Assembly (NCBI GenBank): GCA_963720725.1
Contig: CAVRGN010000013.1
Span: 186,001 to 250,000, forward strand
Direction of reading: 5' to 3'
From: Benzoatithermus sp963720725
Lineage (GTDB): Bacteria > Pseudomonadota > Alphaproteobacteria > Geminicoccales > Geminicoccaceae
Length of the DNA: 64,000 nt
Below are positions 1-8,686 of this stretch, one piece after another. Position numbers and translations under genes: made by a program. Below the pieces are notes generated by a model. The model had not been told where the DNA came from, made no database searches, and saw only the letters and a list, made by a program, of their open reading frames with translations. The stretch's first letter is position 1. The number at the start of each line of letters is the position of its first letter.

Positions 1-51
1 CAGCCCGGAGGCGGCACCGGTGACGATGGCGACCTGACCCTCGAGCTTCAT
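1..51 (-). CDS. SDR family oxidoreductase, N-terminus only
   Basis: Reading leftwards from an ATG at 49-51, the first 17 residues are MKLEGQVAIVTGAASGL. This is the start of a short-chain dehydrogenase/reductase with the first beta strand and the beginning of the TGxxxGxG nucleotide-binding loop. The rest lies outside the window. The family uses NAD(P)H on alcohols and ketones; the substrate cannot be judged from this piece. Confidence 0.85.
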   Translation of the reverse strand, partial: MKLEGQVAIVTGAASGL

Positions 52-134
52 CCCGATGCCTCCTGCACGTTCGGTTGCTCTTGCCATGCCGAGAGGCAAA
101 TACAAAGCCTGCCTGTGCGTAGACGAGGTGACCA

Positions 135-360
135 ATGACCTTGAACATCCGGGATCCGGAGGTGCGCCGGCTTGCCCGGCAGTGGCGGATGCCACCGGCG
201 AAATGATCACCGATGCTGTCTAACGGGCATTGCGCGACCGTCTCGCCACCATCACGGATCAGGGAGAGGCCGAGCGCGAGCGGCGCTACCTTGCGATCAT
301 GGAGCGTGGCCGGCGGTTTCGTGCCTTGCCGGCTTCCGATCCGCGTCCGCTCGCCCAGAT
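135..360 (+). pseudogene. decayed VapB-type antitoxin
   Basis: The ATG at 135 opens with MTLNIRDPEVRRLARQ, the usual N-terminus of the Rv0623-like VapB antitoxins, which bind DNA and neutralise a PIN-domain toxin. One base appears lost near 182-188: CAG-TGG-CGG replaces the expected CAG-CTG-GCG. The family sequence then continues in another frame as DATGEMITDAV. That frame is stopped by TAA at 221-223 and resumes as RALRDRLATITDQGEAERER. It ends near DPRPLAQI, short of the usual C-terminus, where it runs directly into the toxin relic. The frameshift, nonsense codon and missing 3' end together make this a genuine pseudogene. Confidence 0.8.
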
Positions 361-603
361 CGTCGCCCCGGTCGGGCGGAGGTGGAGGGCCTGCTCTCGG
401 ACGCCCGAATCGAGCTGATCGCCGTTACCCGCGCCCATGCGGAATTGGCGATCAAGGGCTTCGAGCGCTTTGGCAAGGGCCGCCACCGCGCGGCGCTCAA
501 CTACGGCGACTGTTTCGCCTACGCCCTCGCCAAGGAGCGGAGCGAGCCGCTCCTGTTCAACGGCGGGGACTTCGCCCGGACGGACGTCGTCCCCGCGCTG
601 TAG
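361..603 (+). pseudogene. VapC PIN-domain toxin, C-terminal fragment
   Basis: From about 367 one frame reads GRAEVEGLLSDARIELIAVT and later ALNYGDCFAYALAK and FNGGDFARTD, ending at a TAG at 601-603. These match the second half of VapC ribonucleases, including the late acidic residues in the YGDCFAYA and GGDFARTD motifs. The first 50-60 residues, which hold the first catalytic Asp and the Glu, are absent. The antitoxin end and toxin start have been removed by one deletion with its junction near 355-367. The fragment cannot form an active PIN nuclease. It lies three bases from the end of the convergent atpF gene. Confidence 0.82.
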
Positions 604-606
604 CGA

Positions 607-1080
607 TCAGGCCAGCTTGCGCTTGACGTCCTCGATCGCGCCGCGGATCAGGTTCTGCGCCTCGCCGCCACCCACCTTGTCGTCGAGCAGGCGGCGGGTG
701 GTGCGGACCGCGAGGTCGGCGGCACGGTTGCGGACCTCCTGCAGCGCCCGGTTCTCCTCCTGGGCGATGCGCTGCATGGCGAGCTCGGTGCGCCGCTTGA
801 CCGCGAGCTCGAAGTCGGCGCGCATCTTCTCCTCGAAGCGCTGCCGCTGGACCTCGCCCTGGGACACGATCTCCGCGGCCAGCGCCTCGCCCTCGCCCAG
901 CTGGCGCTGGTACTTGGCGAGCATGGCCTTGGCTTCCTCGTGCAGCCGCTGGGCCTCGTCGAGATCGCTGCGGATCTTCTCCGCCCGCGCGTCGAGGGCC
1001 CCCAGCACGACCTTCTTGGCCGGCTTCCAGATCACCACGAACAGGATGATCAGGCAGATCAGCAGCAGGAGCTCGAGCAT
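607..1080 (-). CDS. atpF: F0F1 ATP synthase subunit b
   Basis: This 157-residue protein has one N-terminal membrane helix (LELLLLICLIILFVVIW) and a long charged alpha-helical stalk, the architecture of subunit b. It forms the peripheral stator that holds F1 against F0 rotation in the inner membrane. The ATG at 1078-1080 was chosen because the frame is open upstream only over the b' gene and because the membrane helix should start at residue 2. It lies one base after the b' stop codon, so the two are surely cotranscribed and probably translationally coupled. It is the last gene of the F0 operon. Confidence 0.93.
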   Translation of the reverse strand: MLELLLLICLIILFVVIWKPAKKVVLGALDARAEKIRSDLDEAQRLHEEAKAMLAKYQRQLGEGEALAAEIVSQGEVQRQRFEEKMRADFELAVKRRTELAMQRIAQEENRALQEVRNRAADLAVRTTRRLLDDKVGGGEAQNLIRGAIEDVKRKLA

Positions 1081-1081
1081 C

Positions 1082-1774
1082 TCAGGCGGCCTCCCCCAGC
1101 ACACGCTTGACGGCGGCCTCGACCTCCTCGGTCGCGACCTCGATGCCGGTGAGGCGCTGGACGGCGGCCCGGGCGACCTCGCCGGCGACGCCCTGGATCT
1201 GCGCCAGCGCCGCGTCCTTGGCGGCGCCGATCCGCTGTTCCGCCTCGGCCAGCTTGGTTTGGAGCTCGGCGTCGAGCTCGGCCTGCCGCTTGCCCGCCTC
1301 GGCGGTGAGGCGGTCCTGGGTCTGCTTGAGCTGGGCCGCGGCACGGCCCTGGGCCTCGGCCACCACCGCCTCGTGCCTGCGCAGGGCGTCCTCGGCCTCG
1401 GCGCGCAGGGCGGCGGCCCGGTCCAGATCCTCGGCGATGCGCGCCTGGCGCGCCTCCAGGATGTCGCCGACCCGCGGCAGCGCCTTGCGGCTGAACAGCC
1501 AGTAGAGGGCCAGGAAACTGACGATCAGCCAGAAGATCTGGCTGGGGAAGGTGGCGGCGTCGAGCTGCGGCAGCCCGCCGCCATGCTCCGCCGCCGCGAT
1601 GCCCTCCTCGAAGCCTTCGACGCCCGGGCCGCCGGCGGGGCCGGGCTCGACGGCGGCATGGCCCGTGACGGGATCGAGCGTGCCGGCGGCGTCGGCGGCG
1701 GGCGCGCCCAGGGCCAGGGCGGCGGCCAGCAGCAGGAGCCGGGCCGGGCGGAAGATGGGATCGGGGCGGAGCAT
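1082..1774 (-). CDS. atpG: F0F1 ATP synthase subunit b'
   Basis: This second, divergent b-type stator subunit has 230 residues. Residues 12-30 are hydrophobic and signal-like. A linker rich in Gly, Ala and Pro follows, then a membrane helix (FWLIVSFLALYWLF) near 81-95 and a long Ala/Glu/Arg-rich coiled coil. Alphaproteobacteria and phototrophs use a b/b' heterodimer instead of the b2 homodimer. The N-terminal extension makes it longer than most b' subunits, about 160-200 residues. A GGGAG ribosome-binding site lies ahead of the ATG. The gene sits between atpE and atpF. The symbol atpG is the one used for b' in this group and should not be confused with the gamma subunit. Confidence 0.92.
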   Translation of the reverse strand: MLRPDPIFRPARLLLLAAALALGAPAADAAGTLDPVTGHAAVEPGPAGGPGVEGFEEGIAAAEHGGGLPQLDAATFPSQIFWLIVSFLALYWLFSRKALPRVGDILEARQARIAEDLDRAAALRAEAEDALRRHEAVVAEAQGRAAAQLKQTQDRLTAEAGKRQAELDAELQTKLAEAEQRIGAAKDAALAQIQGVAGEVARAAVQRLTGIEVATEEVEAAVKRVLGEAA

Positions 1775-1839
1775 GTCGCGGTTCTCCCGTTGCGATGGGC
1801 GCCGGGCCGGCCGCGGCCGGCCCGGAACGGAGGACGCGA

Positions 1840-2064
1840 TCAGGTGAACAGGATCAGAAAGGCGATCAGCAGGGCGAACAGGCCGACGGCCTCGACCAGG
1901 GCGAACCCGATGATGGCGAACGGAAACACGCGCTGCTGCACCGACGGGTTGCGGCCGACGGTGGCGATCAGGGTCGCGAAGATGTTGCCGATGCCGATGC
2001 CGACACCGAACAGCGCGATCACCGCCAAGCCGGCGCCGATCATTTTGGCTGCGTCGAGTTCCAT
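1840..2064 (-). CDS. atpE: F0F1 ATP synthase subunit c
   Basis: This 74-residue hairpin of two membrane helices forms the proton-driven c-ring rotor. The first helix carries the GxGxG packing motif (VGIGIGN, residues 21-27). The polar loop contains GRNPS. The second helix has the proton-binding glutamate at position 58 (GFALVEAVGL). There is no Gln/Ser/Thr signature of a sodium-binding ring nearby, so a proton ring is expected. A GGGAG site stands seven bases before the ATG. It lies 82 bases after atpB, whose intergenic gap holds short inverted repeats but no clear terminator. Confidence 0.96.
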   Translation of the reverse strand: MELDAAKMIGAGLAVIALFGVGIGIGNIFATLIATVGRNPSVQQRVFPFAIIGFALVEAVGLFALLIAFLILFT

Positions 2065-2146
2065 CGAGGTGCTCCCGAGTCGAGGCGCATGATTGCGCCG
2101 GGTGGACTACCCAGCGACGTGTCCAGGGGCTGGCGAACCTACGCCC

Positions 2147-2881
2147 TCAGTGCATGTGGATCGCGTCGTTGAGGTAGAGGCAGGTAAGGACGGTGAAGAT
2201 GTAGGCCTGGAGGAAGGCCACCACGAACTCGAAGCCGAACAGCACCACGGTGATCGCCATCGGCGCGATGCCGGGAACCACGAAGTAGGCGCCGAGGCTG
2301 ATGATGAAGCCGGCGAACACCTTCAGCATCGTGTGCCCGGCCATCATGTTGCAGAACAGACGGACCGAGAGGCTGATCGGGCGCACGCAGTAGGACATGA
2401 CCTCGATCGGCACCAGCAGCGGCAGCATCGCCTTGGGCGCGCCGTGCGGCACGAAGAAGGTCAGGAAGCGGATGCCGTGGTACCAGAAGCCGATGATGGT
2501 CACGCCGACCCAGACCGCGACCGCCATGGCGAAGGTGACGATGATGTGGCTGGTGAAGGTGAAGCTGCCGGGGATCATCCCCAGCGTGTTGCCCATCAGG
2601 ATGAACATGAAGATGGTGAAGATGAGCGGGAAGAAGCGCATGCCTTCCTTGCCGGCGGCGTCGCGCAGGATCCCGGCCACGAATTCGTAGATCATCTCCA
2701 CCGCGGCCTGGAGCCGGCCCGGCACCATGGCGTGCTGGCGCGTGCCGGCCATGATCAGCAGGTAGGCGCAGCCCACCGCGATCGCCATCCACAAGGACGA
2801 GTTGGTGAAGGACAGATCGTGGCCGGCGATGCTGATCGGCACGAGCGGCGTGATCTGGAACTGGTGCAGCGGGTCTGCCAC
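2147..2881 (-). CDS. atpB: F0F1 ATP synthase subunit a
   Basis: This 244-residue polytopic membrane protein supplies the two proton half-channels beside the c-ring. The essential arginine is at about residue 174 within SLSVRLFCNMMAGH, followed by the conserved Asn and His. The C-terminal helices end in LYLNDAIHMH. Translation starts at GTG (2879-2881), supported by a GGAGAGG site eight bases upstream and by the family N-terminus MADPLHQF. It follows atpI by 34 bases. The length and order are normal for alphaproteobacterial F0 operons. Confidence 0.96.
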   Translation of the reverse strand: MADPLHQFQITPLVPISIAGHDLSFTNSSLWMAIAVGCAYLLIMAGTRQHAMVPGRLQAAVEMIYEFVAGILRDAAGKEGMRFFPLIFTIFMFILMGNTLGMIPGSFTFTSHIIVTFAMAVAVWVGVTIIGFWYHGIRFLTFFVPHGAPKAMLPLLVPIEVMSYCVRPISLSVRLFCNMMAGHTMLKVFAGFIISLGAYFVVPGIAPMAITVVLFGFEFVVAFLQAYIFTVLTCLYLNDAIHMH

Positions 2882-2915
2882 GGGCCTGCCTCTCCTCGCT
2901 CGTCGTCGCGGGCGC

Positions 2916-3221
2916 TCACGCGCCGTTCTGCATCCGGCGCAGGTGCCGGTAGGCGTTCAGCACCCCGGCGGCCGCACCCAACATGAAAAACACGATCAGG
3001 AACAGGGGCAAGGTGCCCAGCCACCGATCCAGGGCCCAGCCCAGCAACGTTCCCAGTCCGACGCCGGCCACCACCTCGATCCCCGCCTGCAGCCCGGTGC
3101 CGTAGTCCAGGCGCGGGGGCGGCCCGTCGCCGTCGCCCGAAGCGCCCTGTTTGTCCGGTCGGGCCTTGCCGAGGCGGGCGTCGAAGTCCTCGAACCCGGA
3201 TGATCGCTTCGGTTCCGACAT
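2916..3221 (-). CDS. atpI: ATP synthase assembly protein AtpI
   Basis: This small protein of 101 residues has a hydrophilic N-terminal half (about 40 residues) and two membrane helices. The first begins at GLQAGIEVVAGVGLGTLLGW and the second is LFLIVFFMLGAAAGVLNAY. This is the AtpI/Atp1 pattern. In bacteria AtpI assists c-ring assembly and may bind magnesium. It is the first gene of the F0 operon, directly upstream of atpB. The ATG at 3219-3221 gives the standard N-terminus. No F1 genes are nearby, as expected in this class, where F0 and F1 operons are separate. Confidence 0.9.
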   Translation of the reverse strand: MSEPKRSSGFEDFDARLGKARPDKQGASGDGDGPPPRLDYGTGLQAGIEVVAGVGLGTLLGWALDRWLGTLPLFLIVFFMLGAAAGVLNAYRHLRRMQNGA

Positions 3222-3326
3222 GGGGCTGGGTCCTCCGCGGTGCCGGGCTCCTCCCGCTCCGCGCAGGCGGCGCGAACCTAGGTAGGGTGGTCGGAACGTG
3301 TCAAGGCGGCCACCTTTTATGCGGCA

Positions 3327-6300
3327 CTATGCCGTAGCGCGCAGCTCCAGGGCGCGCTCGAGCGCCACCGACACCAGTCGCGAGATGCCGCGCTCGGCCA
3401 TGGTGACGCCGTAGAGCCGGTCCATCCGCGCCATGGTGAGCGGGTGGTGGGTCACGACCAGAAAGCGCGTGCCGGTGGCCTGGGCGATCTCCTGCATCAG
3501 CGCCACGAACCGGTCGACATTGGCGTCGTCCAGCGGCGCGTCGACCTCGTCCAGCACGCACAAGGGCGATGGCTGGGCCAGGAAGAAGCCGAACACCAGC
3601 GCCAGCGCGGTCAGCGTCTTCTCGCCGCCCGAGAGCAGGGAGATGCTGGAGAGCTTCTTGCCCGGCGGGCTCGCCTCCAGCTCCAGGCCCGCCTGGAGCG
3701 GATCGTCGGCCCCGGTCAGGCGCAGATGGGCCTTGCCGCCGCCGAACAGGGTCGTGAACAGGCGGCGGAAATGGCCGTCCACCGCCTCGAACGCCGCCGT
3801 CAGCCGCGCCCTTGCCTCGCCGTCGAGGGTGGCGATGCCGGCGTGCAGGCGGTCCACCGCCTGCTGCAGCTCGGCCTGCCGGCCACGGCTCTCGCCGAGG
3901 CTCGCCTCCAGCTCGCCGGCCTCGACCTCGGCGCGCAGATTGACCGGGCCCAACCGGTCGCGCGAGGCGCGCAGACGTGCCAGCCGGCCTTCCAGCTCGT
4001 CCGGGTCGGCCGCGGCCACCGCGTCGCGGGTCGCCGCGTCGGCCAGGAGGTTCAGCGGCTCCTGCTGCAGGCGATCGCGGACCGCAGCCAGGCTGGCCGC
4101 CAGGGTCTCGTGGGCATGGCCGCGCTCCGCCTGCGCCACCGCCAGCCGCTCGCGCAACTCGCCGAGCGCGCTCTCGGCCGCGCCCAGATCGGCTTCGCGG
4201 GCCGATGCCTCCGCATCGCGCCGCCCCAGCTCGTCGCGCGCGGCCTCGGCCGCCGCCACCACCTGCGCCAGCTCGGCTTCGAGCCCCGCCAGGGCCGCGG
4301 GATCCGACCGGCGCGTGCGCTCCGCCTCGGCCAGCTCGGCCTGGAGCCGCTCCTGCCGCTGGCGCAGCTCGGCCAGGACCTGCAGCGCCGCGTCGTGGCG
4401 CGCCTGCGTCTCCTGCCGCGCCCGCGTCACGATCTCGGCCCGCTGCGCCTGCCCGCCCGCGGTCGCCTGGATCCCGGCCAGACGATCGGCGCAGGCGCGC
4501 CGGGCCTCGTCCGCCGCGGCGAACGCCGTCTCGGCCGCGGCACGCTCGGCCGTGCGCGCTCCGGCCAGCTCCGCGGCGCGATCGGCATGGGCCGTCAGCT
4601 CGCCGAGCCCGGCCGCCAACTCGGCCCGCTCGCGCTCGAGCGCCGCTTCGCGCGCCCGGCGGTCCGCCTCCAGCTCGGCCGCCTCGCGGGCGAGGTCGGC
4701 GGCGGCGGCGCGGGCATGCTCCAGGGCGGCGGCGGCGGCGATCGCCGCCTCGTCCTGCGCGCGCTGGCGCCGCTGCGCCTCGGCATGGGCGGCATCCAGC
4801 CGGCGCCGGTCGGCCTCGGCGGCGGCGTGCCGCTGCGCCGCCTCCGCCGCCTGCCGCTCGCTCGCCGCCAGCGCGGCTTCGGCCGCCGGAGCGTGGTCGA
4901 GCCCTGCGAGGCCGTCCAGCTCGGCACCCTCGCGCTCGAGCTCGGCACGGTCCCGGGCCAGGCTCGCCTCCTCCTGCTCGATCTGCGCCGTCTCCGCCGC
5001 GCGCCGCGTCGCCAGCGCCCGGGCCTCCTCGACCCGCTCGCGCGCCCGCAGCTGGGCGGCATCGGCGGCGCGCCAGCGCGTCTCGGCCTCGGCCAGAGCC
5101 GTCCGCGCCCGGCCCAAGGCCCCGTCCGCGGCGGCGGTCGCGGCTTCCGCGCCGGCGAGCTCGTCCAGCAGCAGGGCGTGCTCGTCGCGGGCGGCGTGGA
5201 GCCGCAGATGGTGTCGTACCCGGGCCGCGGCCGGATCCTCGCCGCCGGGTGCGCGCACGAAGCCGTCCCAGCGCCACAGCCCGCCGTCGCGGCTCACCAG
5301 CCGGTGCCCGGGCAGCAGGCCCGACTGCAGGGCCGGGGCCGCCTCGGCCGCGACCATCCCGACGCGCGCCAGCCGGGCGGCCAGCACCGCCGGCGCCTCG
5401 ACCAGCGTCAGGAGCGGCACCGCCCCCGGCGGCAGGGCCGGCGGCGGCAGGTCTCCGGCCGGCGACCAGTGGCTGGGCGCGTCGGCGTCGGTGCCGGCCA
5501 GCACGTCGTCGCCGAGCGCGGCCGCCAGCGCCTGCGTCAGCTCCTCCGGCGCGTTCAGCCGGTCGACCAGCCCGGCGGTGCCGTCGGACGGCGCCAGGCT
5601 CTCCAGCACGCGGATCTCGGCCTCGAGCGCGTCCGCCGAGCGGCGCAATCCGCGCTGGCGCGCCTGCGCTTCGCCGCGCGCCTGCTCCGCCGCCGCCAGC
5701 GCCAGCCGGGCGCCGTCGAGGATCGCGTCGGCCGCGGCGAGCTCGGCCTCGCTCTCGGCCAGGTTCCGCTGCACGGTCGTGGCGGCCGCGGCCTCGCCGC
5801 CGGCCGCCAGCAGCTCGCGCCGGCGGTCGAGCGCGGCAGCGCGCTCCGCCGCGCGCGTCCGGCCGCGTTCCAGGGCCGCGCGCCGCTCGCCCAGCCGCTG
5901 CACGGCGGCGCGCGCCTCGCGCAGCTCGACCTGGGCGCGCTCGAGCTCCGCGCGGACCGACGCCAGCGACCGCTCCGCCGCCAGCGCCGCGTCGCGCCCG
6001 GCCTCGCGTTGCGGCTCGATCGCCAGCAGCTCGGCCGTGGCCCGCTCCAGTCCCAGACGACCCGCGGTGGCCGCGGCCTCGCGCTCGCCCAGCGTCGCCA
6101 GGGCCTGGTCGGCGCGGCGGCGCGGCGCGTCCACCGCCGGCAGGGCGGCGAGGGCCGCCGCCACAGCCGCCTCGCGCGCGCGGAGCTGGGCTAACCGCTC
6201 CGTGGCCGCGTCGCGCTGGGCCGTGGCCTCGGCGGCGAGGGCCACGGTCGTGCGCAAGGTCTCCTGGGCTTCGGCCAACGCCGCGGCGGCGGTTTCGTCC

Positions 6301-7403
6301 TCCGCCCGGGCCGCACGGTGGCGTTCGGCCGTCGCCGACCGTGCCGCCGCCAGGCTCGCGGCCTCGCGGTCGAGCTCGTCCATGGCGGTCCGCAGCTCGA
6401 TCAGACTGCGCTCGGTCCGTGCCAGGTCCTGGGTCGCCTCGTCGCGCTGGCGCGCCAGGGCCGCGAGATGCCCCGCCTCCCGGCCGCTCGCCTCGCGCAG
6501 TCCGGCCAGGCGCTCGCGCAGTCCGGTCGCTTGCGCCTGCAGCCCGGCGGCACGCTCGCGCAGGTCCGGGAGGGTATCGGCGATGGCCGTGCGGGCGGCG
6601 CGCGCGGTCGCGACCGCCTGCTCCTGCCGCTGGCAGTCGCCGACCAGCGCCGTCGCCTGCTCGTTGCCGGCGCCGGCGCGGCGGGCCGCCTCCGTGTAGC
6701 GGGCCAGCAGCAGGTGGGCCTCGGCGGTGCGCAGCTCGGCCGCGAGCTGGCGGTAGCGTTGCGCCTGCCGGCCCTGCTTGGTGAGCTCGGCCAGGCGGGT
6801 TTCCTGCTCGCCCAAAAGATCCATGACGCGCTGCAGGTTGGCCCGGGTCGCCTCCAGGCGGAGCTCGGCCTCGCGGCGGCGCGACTGCAGGCCGCCGATC
6901 CCGGCCGCGTCCTCGAGCAGCTTGCGGCGCTCGCCCGGCTTGGCGTCGACGATGAAGCCGATCTGGCCCTGGCTGACGATGGCGGGGCTGCGCGACCCGG
7001 CGCCGGCATCCGCGAACAGGAGCTGCACGTCGCGCGCCCGGGCCTCGCGGCCGTTGATGCGGTAGCTGGAGCCGGTGCCGCGGGCGATCCGGCGGGCGAT
7101 CTCGAGCTCGCCCGCCTCGGCGAAGCCGGCCAGGCCCTCGGGCCGGCCGGTCAGCTTCAGCCGTACCTCGGCCACGTCGTGGGCCGGGCGGGTGGCCGAG
7201 CCGTTGAAGATCACGTCCTCCATGCCGTCGCCGCGCAGGCCCTTGGCCGAGCTCTCGCCCATGGCCCAGCGCAGCGCCTCGACGATGTTGGACTTGCCGC
7301 AGCCGTTCGGCCCGACCACGCCGGTCAGGCCGGATTCGAGCTGCAGCTCGACCGGCTCGGAAAACGACTTGAAGCCGCTGACACGAAGTCTGGTTATTTC
7401 CAA
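3327..7403 (-). CDS. smc: chromosome segregation protein SMC
   Basis: This 1358-residue condensin ATPase organises and segregates the chromosome. The N-terminal head has Walker A (GPNGCGKSN, residues 31-39) and the R-loop region. Two very long Ala/Glu/Arg coiled-coil arms flank a hinge near residues 590-720. The C-terminal head has the signature LLSGGEKTL near 1257, Walker B (CVLDEVDAPLDD) and the VTHH switch. It is about 200 residues longer than most alphaproteobacterial SMCs, the excess being coiled coil. An in-frame TAG immediately upstream leaves TTG (7401-7403) as the only sensible start. It gives the correct MEITRLRVSGFKSF N-terminus but has no clear Shine-Dalgarno. It lies 65 bases after the DsbA-like gene. 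Confidence 0.95.
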   Translation of the reverse strand: MEITRLRVSGFKSFSEPVELQLESGLTGVVGPNGCGKSNIVEALRWAMGESSAKGLRGDGMEDVIFNGSATRPAHDVAEVRLKLTGRPEGLAGFAEAGELEIARRIARGTGSSYRINGREARARDVQLLFADAGAGSRSPAIVSQGQIGFIVDAKPGERRKLLEDAAGIGGLQSRRREAELRLEATRANLQRVMDLLGEQETRLAELTKQGRQAQRYRQLAAELRTAEAHLLLARYTEAARRAGAGNEQATALVGDCQRQEQAVATARAARTAIADTLPDLRERAAGLQAQATGLRERLAGLREASGREAGHLAALARQRDEATQDLARTERSLIELRTAMDELDREAASLAAARSATAERHRAARAEDETAAAALAEAQETLRTTVALAAEATAQRDAATERLAQLRAREAAVAAALAALPAVDAPRRRADQALATLGEREAAATAGRLGLERATAELLAIEPQREAGRDAALAAERSLASVRAELERAQVELREARAAVQRLGERRAALERGRTRAAERAAALDRRRELLAAGGEAAAATTVQRNLAESEAELAAADAILDGARLALAAAEQARGEAQARQRGLRRSADALEAEIRVLESLAPSDGTAGLVDRLNAPEELTQALAAALGDDVLAGTDADAPSHWSPAGDLPPPALPPGAVPLLTLVEAPAVLAARLARVGMVAAEAAPALQSGLLPGHRLVSRDGGLWRWDGFVRAPGGEDPAAARVRHHLRLHAARDEHALLLDELAGAEAATAAADGALGRARTALAEAETRWRAADAAQLRARERVEEARALATRRAAETAQIEQEEASLARDRAELEREGAELDGLAGLDHAPAAEAALAASERQAAEAAQRHAAAEADRRRLDAAHAEAQRRQRAQDEAAIAAAAALEHARAAAADLAREAAELEADRRAREAALERERAELAAGLGELTAHADRAAELAGARTAERAAAETAFAAADEARRACADRLAGIQATAGGQAQRAEIVTRARQETQARHDAALQVLAELRQRQERLQAELAEAERTRRSDPAALAGLEAELAQVVAAAEAARDELGRRDAEASAREADLGAAESALGELRERLAVAQAERGHAHETLAASLAAVRDRLQQEPLNLLADAATRDAVAAADPDELEGRLARLRASRDRLGPVNLRAEVEAGELEASLGESRGRQAELQQAVDRLHAGIATLDGEARARLTAAFEAVDGHFRRLFTTLFGGGKAHLRLTGADDPLQAGLELEASPPGKKLSSISLLSGGEKTLTALALVFGFFLAQPSPLCVLDEVDAPLDDANVDRFVALMQEIAQATGTRFLVVTHHPLTMARMDRLYGVTMAERGISRLVSVALERALELRATA

Positions 7404-7468
7404 GAACGGCTACGCAGCATGTTGGGGCAAGGGCCCAGCCATAGCAGCCATGGCCGGCGCGGAAAAGC

Positions 7469-8065
7469 CTACTGGGTGAGCAGCGGGTCGATGATCTCGG
7501 CGAACTTCTCGATGCTCTGGTCGCCCGAGTAGGTCTTGCCGTCGATGATGAAGGACGGCGTCGACTTGATGTCGTACTTCTCCTGCCCGTCCAGCCGCGC
7601 CTGGAGGATGGCCTCCTCCAGCGACTTGTCGGCGAGGCAGGCGTCGGCCTGATCGGGGCCGAGGCCGCCCAGCTGCGCCAGCTGTTTGAGCGCCTGCACC
7701 GGATCGGCGGCGCGGGCCCAGCTCGCCTGCTGCTCGAAGAACACCGCGATGAACTGGGGTGCGCGCTCGGGCCCGGCGCAGTGGGCGAGCATGGCCGCGC
7801 GCAACGCGACCTGGTCGAGCGGGAAGTCGCGCAGCACCAGCCGGACCTTGCCGGGCTCGATGTAGCGCTTCTCCAGCTCGGGCAGGGTATCGGCGTGGAA
7901 GGCGGCGCAATGCGGGCAGGTCAGCGAGCTGTATTCGATGATGGTGACCGGGGCCGACGGATCGCCGATCGCGGGCTCACCCAGATCCGCCGACCGTGCC
8001 GGCGGCGGCAGCAGCAGGAGGCCGAGCAGGAGGATCGCGGCGAAGCGGAGCGAGGGCAGGCGCAT
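7469..8065 (-). CDS. DsbA-family periplasmic thiol-disulfide protein
   Basis: This 198-residue thioredoxin-fold protein has a signal peptide (residues 1-25, ending near ARSA), a redox centre Cys-Pro-His-Cys at about 50-53 and a cis-proline loop (KSTPSFII). It should form or reshuffle disulfides in periplasmic proteins. The C-x-x-C dipeptide PH is that of DsbA. The size and the Asp/Gly-rich N-terminus resemble the DsbA-like thioredoxins that alphaproteobacteria carry just upstream of smc. The same position is seen here, so the gene is probably cotranscribed with smc and dciA. Confidence 0.9.
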   Translation of the reverse strand: MRLPSLRFAAILLLGLLLLPPPARSADLGEPAIGDPSAPVTIIEYSSLTCPHCAAFHADTLPELEKRYIEPGKVRLVLRDFPLDQVALRAAMLAHCAGPERAPQFIAVFFEQQASWARAADPVQALKQLAQLGGLGPDQADACLADKSLEEAILQARLDGQEKYDIKSTPSFIIDGKTYSGDQSIEKFAEIIDPLLTQ

Positions 8066-8146
8066 GGAGGAGGGTCTCCCGAGGCGGGCGGGTCGCGGTC
8101 GGTGGCTGCTATAGGGTCGCCTCCGGGCGGGGGCAAGCGGGCCTGC

Positions 8147-8665
8147 TCACCGGCGGCTGCCCGCGACCGTCCGGCCGAGCGCCAGCAGTGCGTCGCGCAA
8201 GGACTCGTCCGCGACCGCGGCGACGTCGGCCGCCAGCCGCGCCTCGGCCTCGGAACTCACCGGCCGCAGGCGCGGGGGCGCCGGGGCCGGTGCCGGCGGC
8301 AGCGGCATCTGCACCAGCCGCAGCTGGCGGATCGCGCGATGGCCGAAATAGGCGTTGATCCGCTCCAGGAGCTGCGGCGCGGCGTGCTGGATCTCCAGCG
8401 CCGCTGCGCCATTGGCCTGCAGCAGCAGGATGCCGGCGCCGCGGCGGCCGGGGGCGTGGTCGACCCGGACCGGCTGGCAGCGCCGCGCGATCGCCGGTCC
8501 GACGATGGTCGCCCAATCGGCCAGGAGGCTGGCCGTGGCGAAGCCCCGCCGGCGCGCCGCCGGGTCCAGGATGCCGCCCAGCAGGCGTGCGACCTGGAGT
8601 TCGGCCTGGCCGGTCCGCCCTTGCCGCGTGCCGTCGTTCGCGCCCACCTTCGTCGCGCACTCCAT
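8147..8665 (-). CDS. dciA: DUF721 / DciA-family protein
   Basis: This 172-residue basic protein has the DUF721 core: LLADWATIVGPAIARRCQPV, then a hydrophobic strand region (ILLLQANGAAALEIQHAAPQ) and INAYFGHRAIRQLRL. DciA proteins load the replicative helicase DnaB in bacteria that lack DnaC, which fits an alphaproteobacterium. The tail after residue 120 is Pro/Ala-rich and disordered. The ATG at 8663-8665 gives MECATKVG. It is divergent from mutY with only 21 bases between the start codons. The frame is open far upstream into mutY and yraN, but that extension is antisense and not real. Confidence 0.85.
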   Translation of the reverse strand: MECATKVGANDGTRQGRTGQAELQVARLLGGILDPAARRRGFATASLLADWATIVGPAIARRCQPVRVDHAPGRRGAGILLLQANGAAALEIQHAAPQLLERINAYFGHRAIRQLRLVQMPLPPAPAPAPPRLRPVSSEAEARLAADVAAVADESLRDALLALGRTVAGSRR

Positions 8666-8686
8666 GGCGATCACGTTCCGGCTAGC

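Noticed and set aside
3433..6699. Very long plus-strand open frames (up to 1088 codons) opposite smc
   Set aside because: They are antisense to SMC, Ser/Ala/Arg-rich low-complexity products of GC-rich third positions, with no family resemblance.
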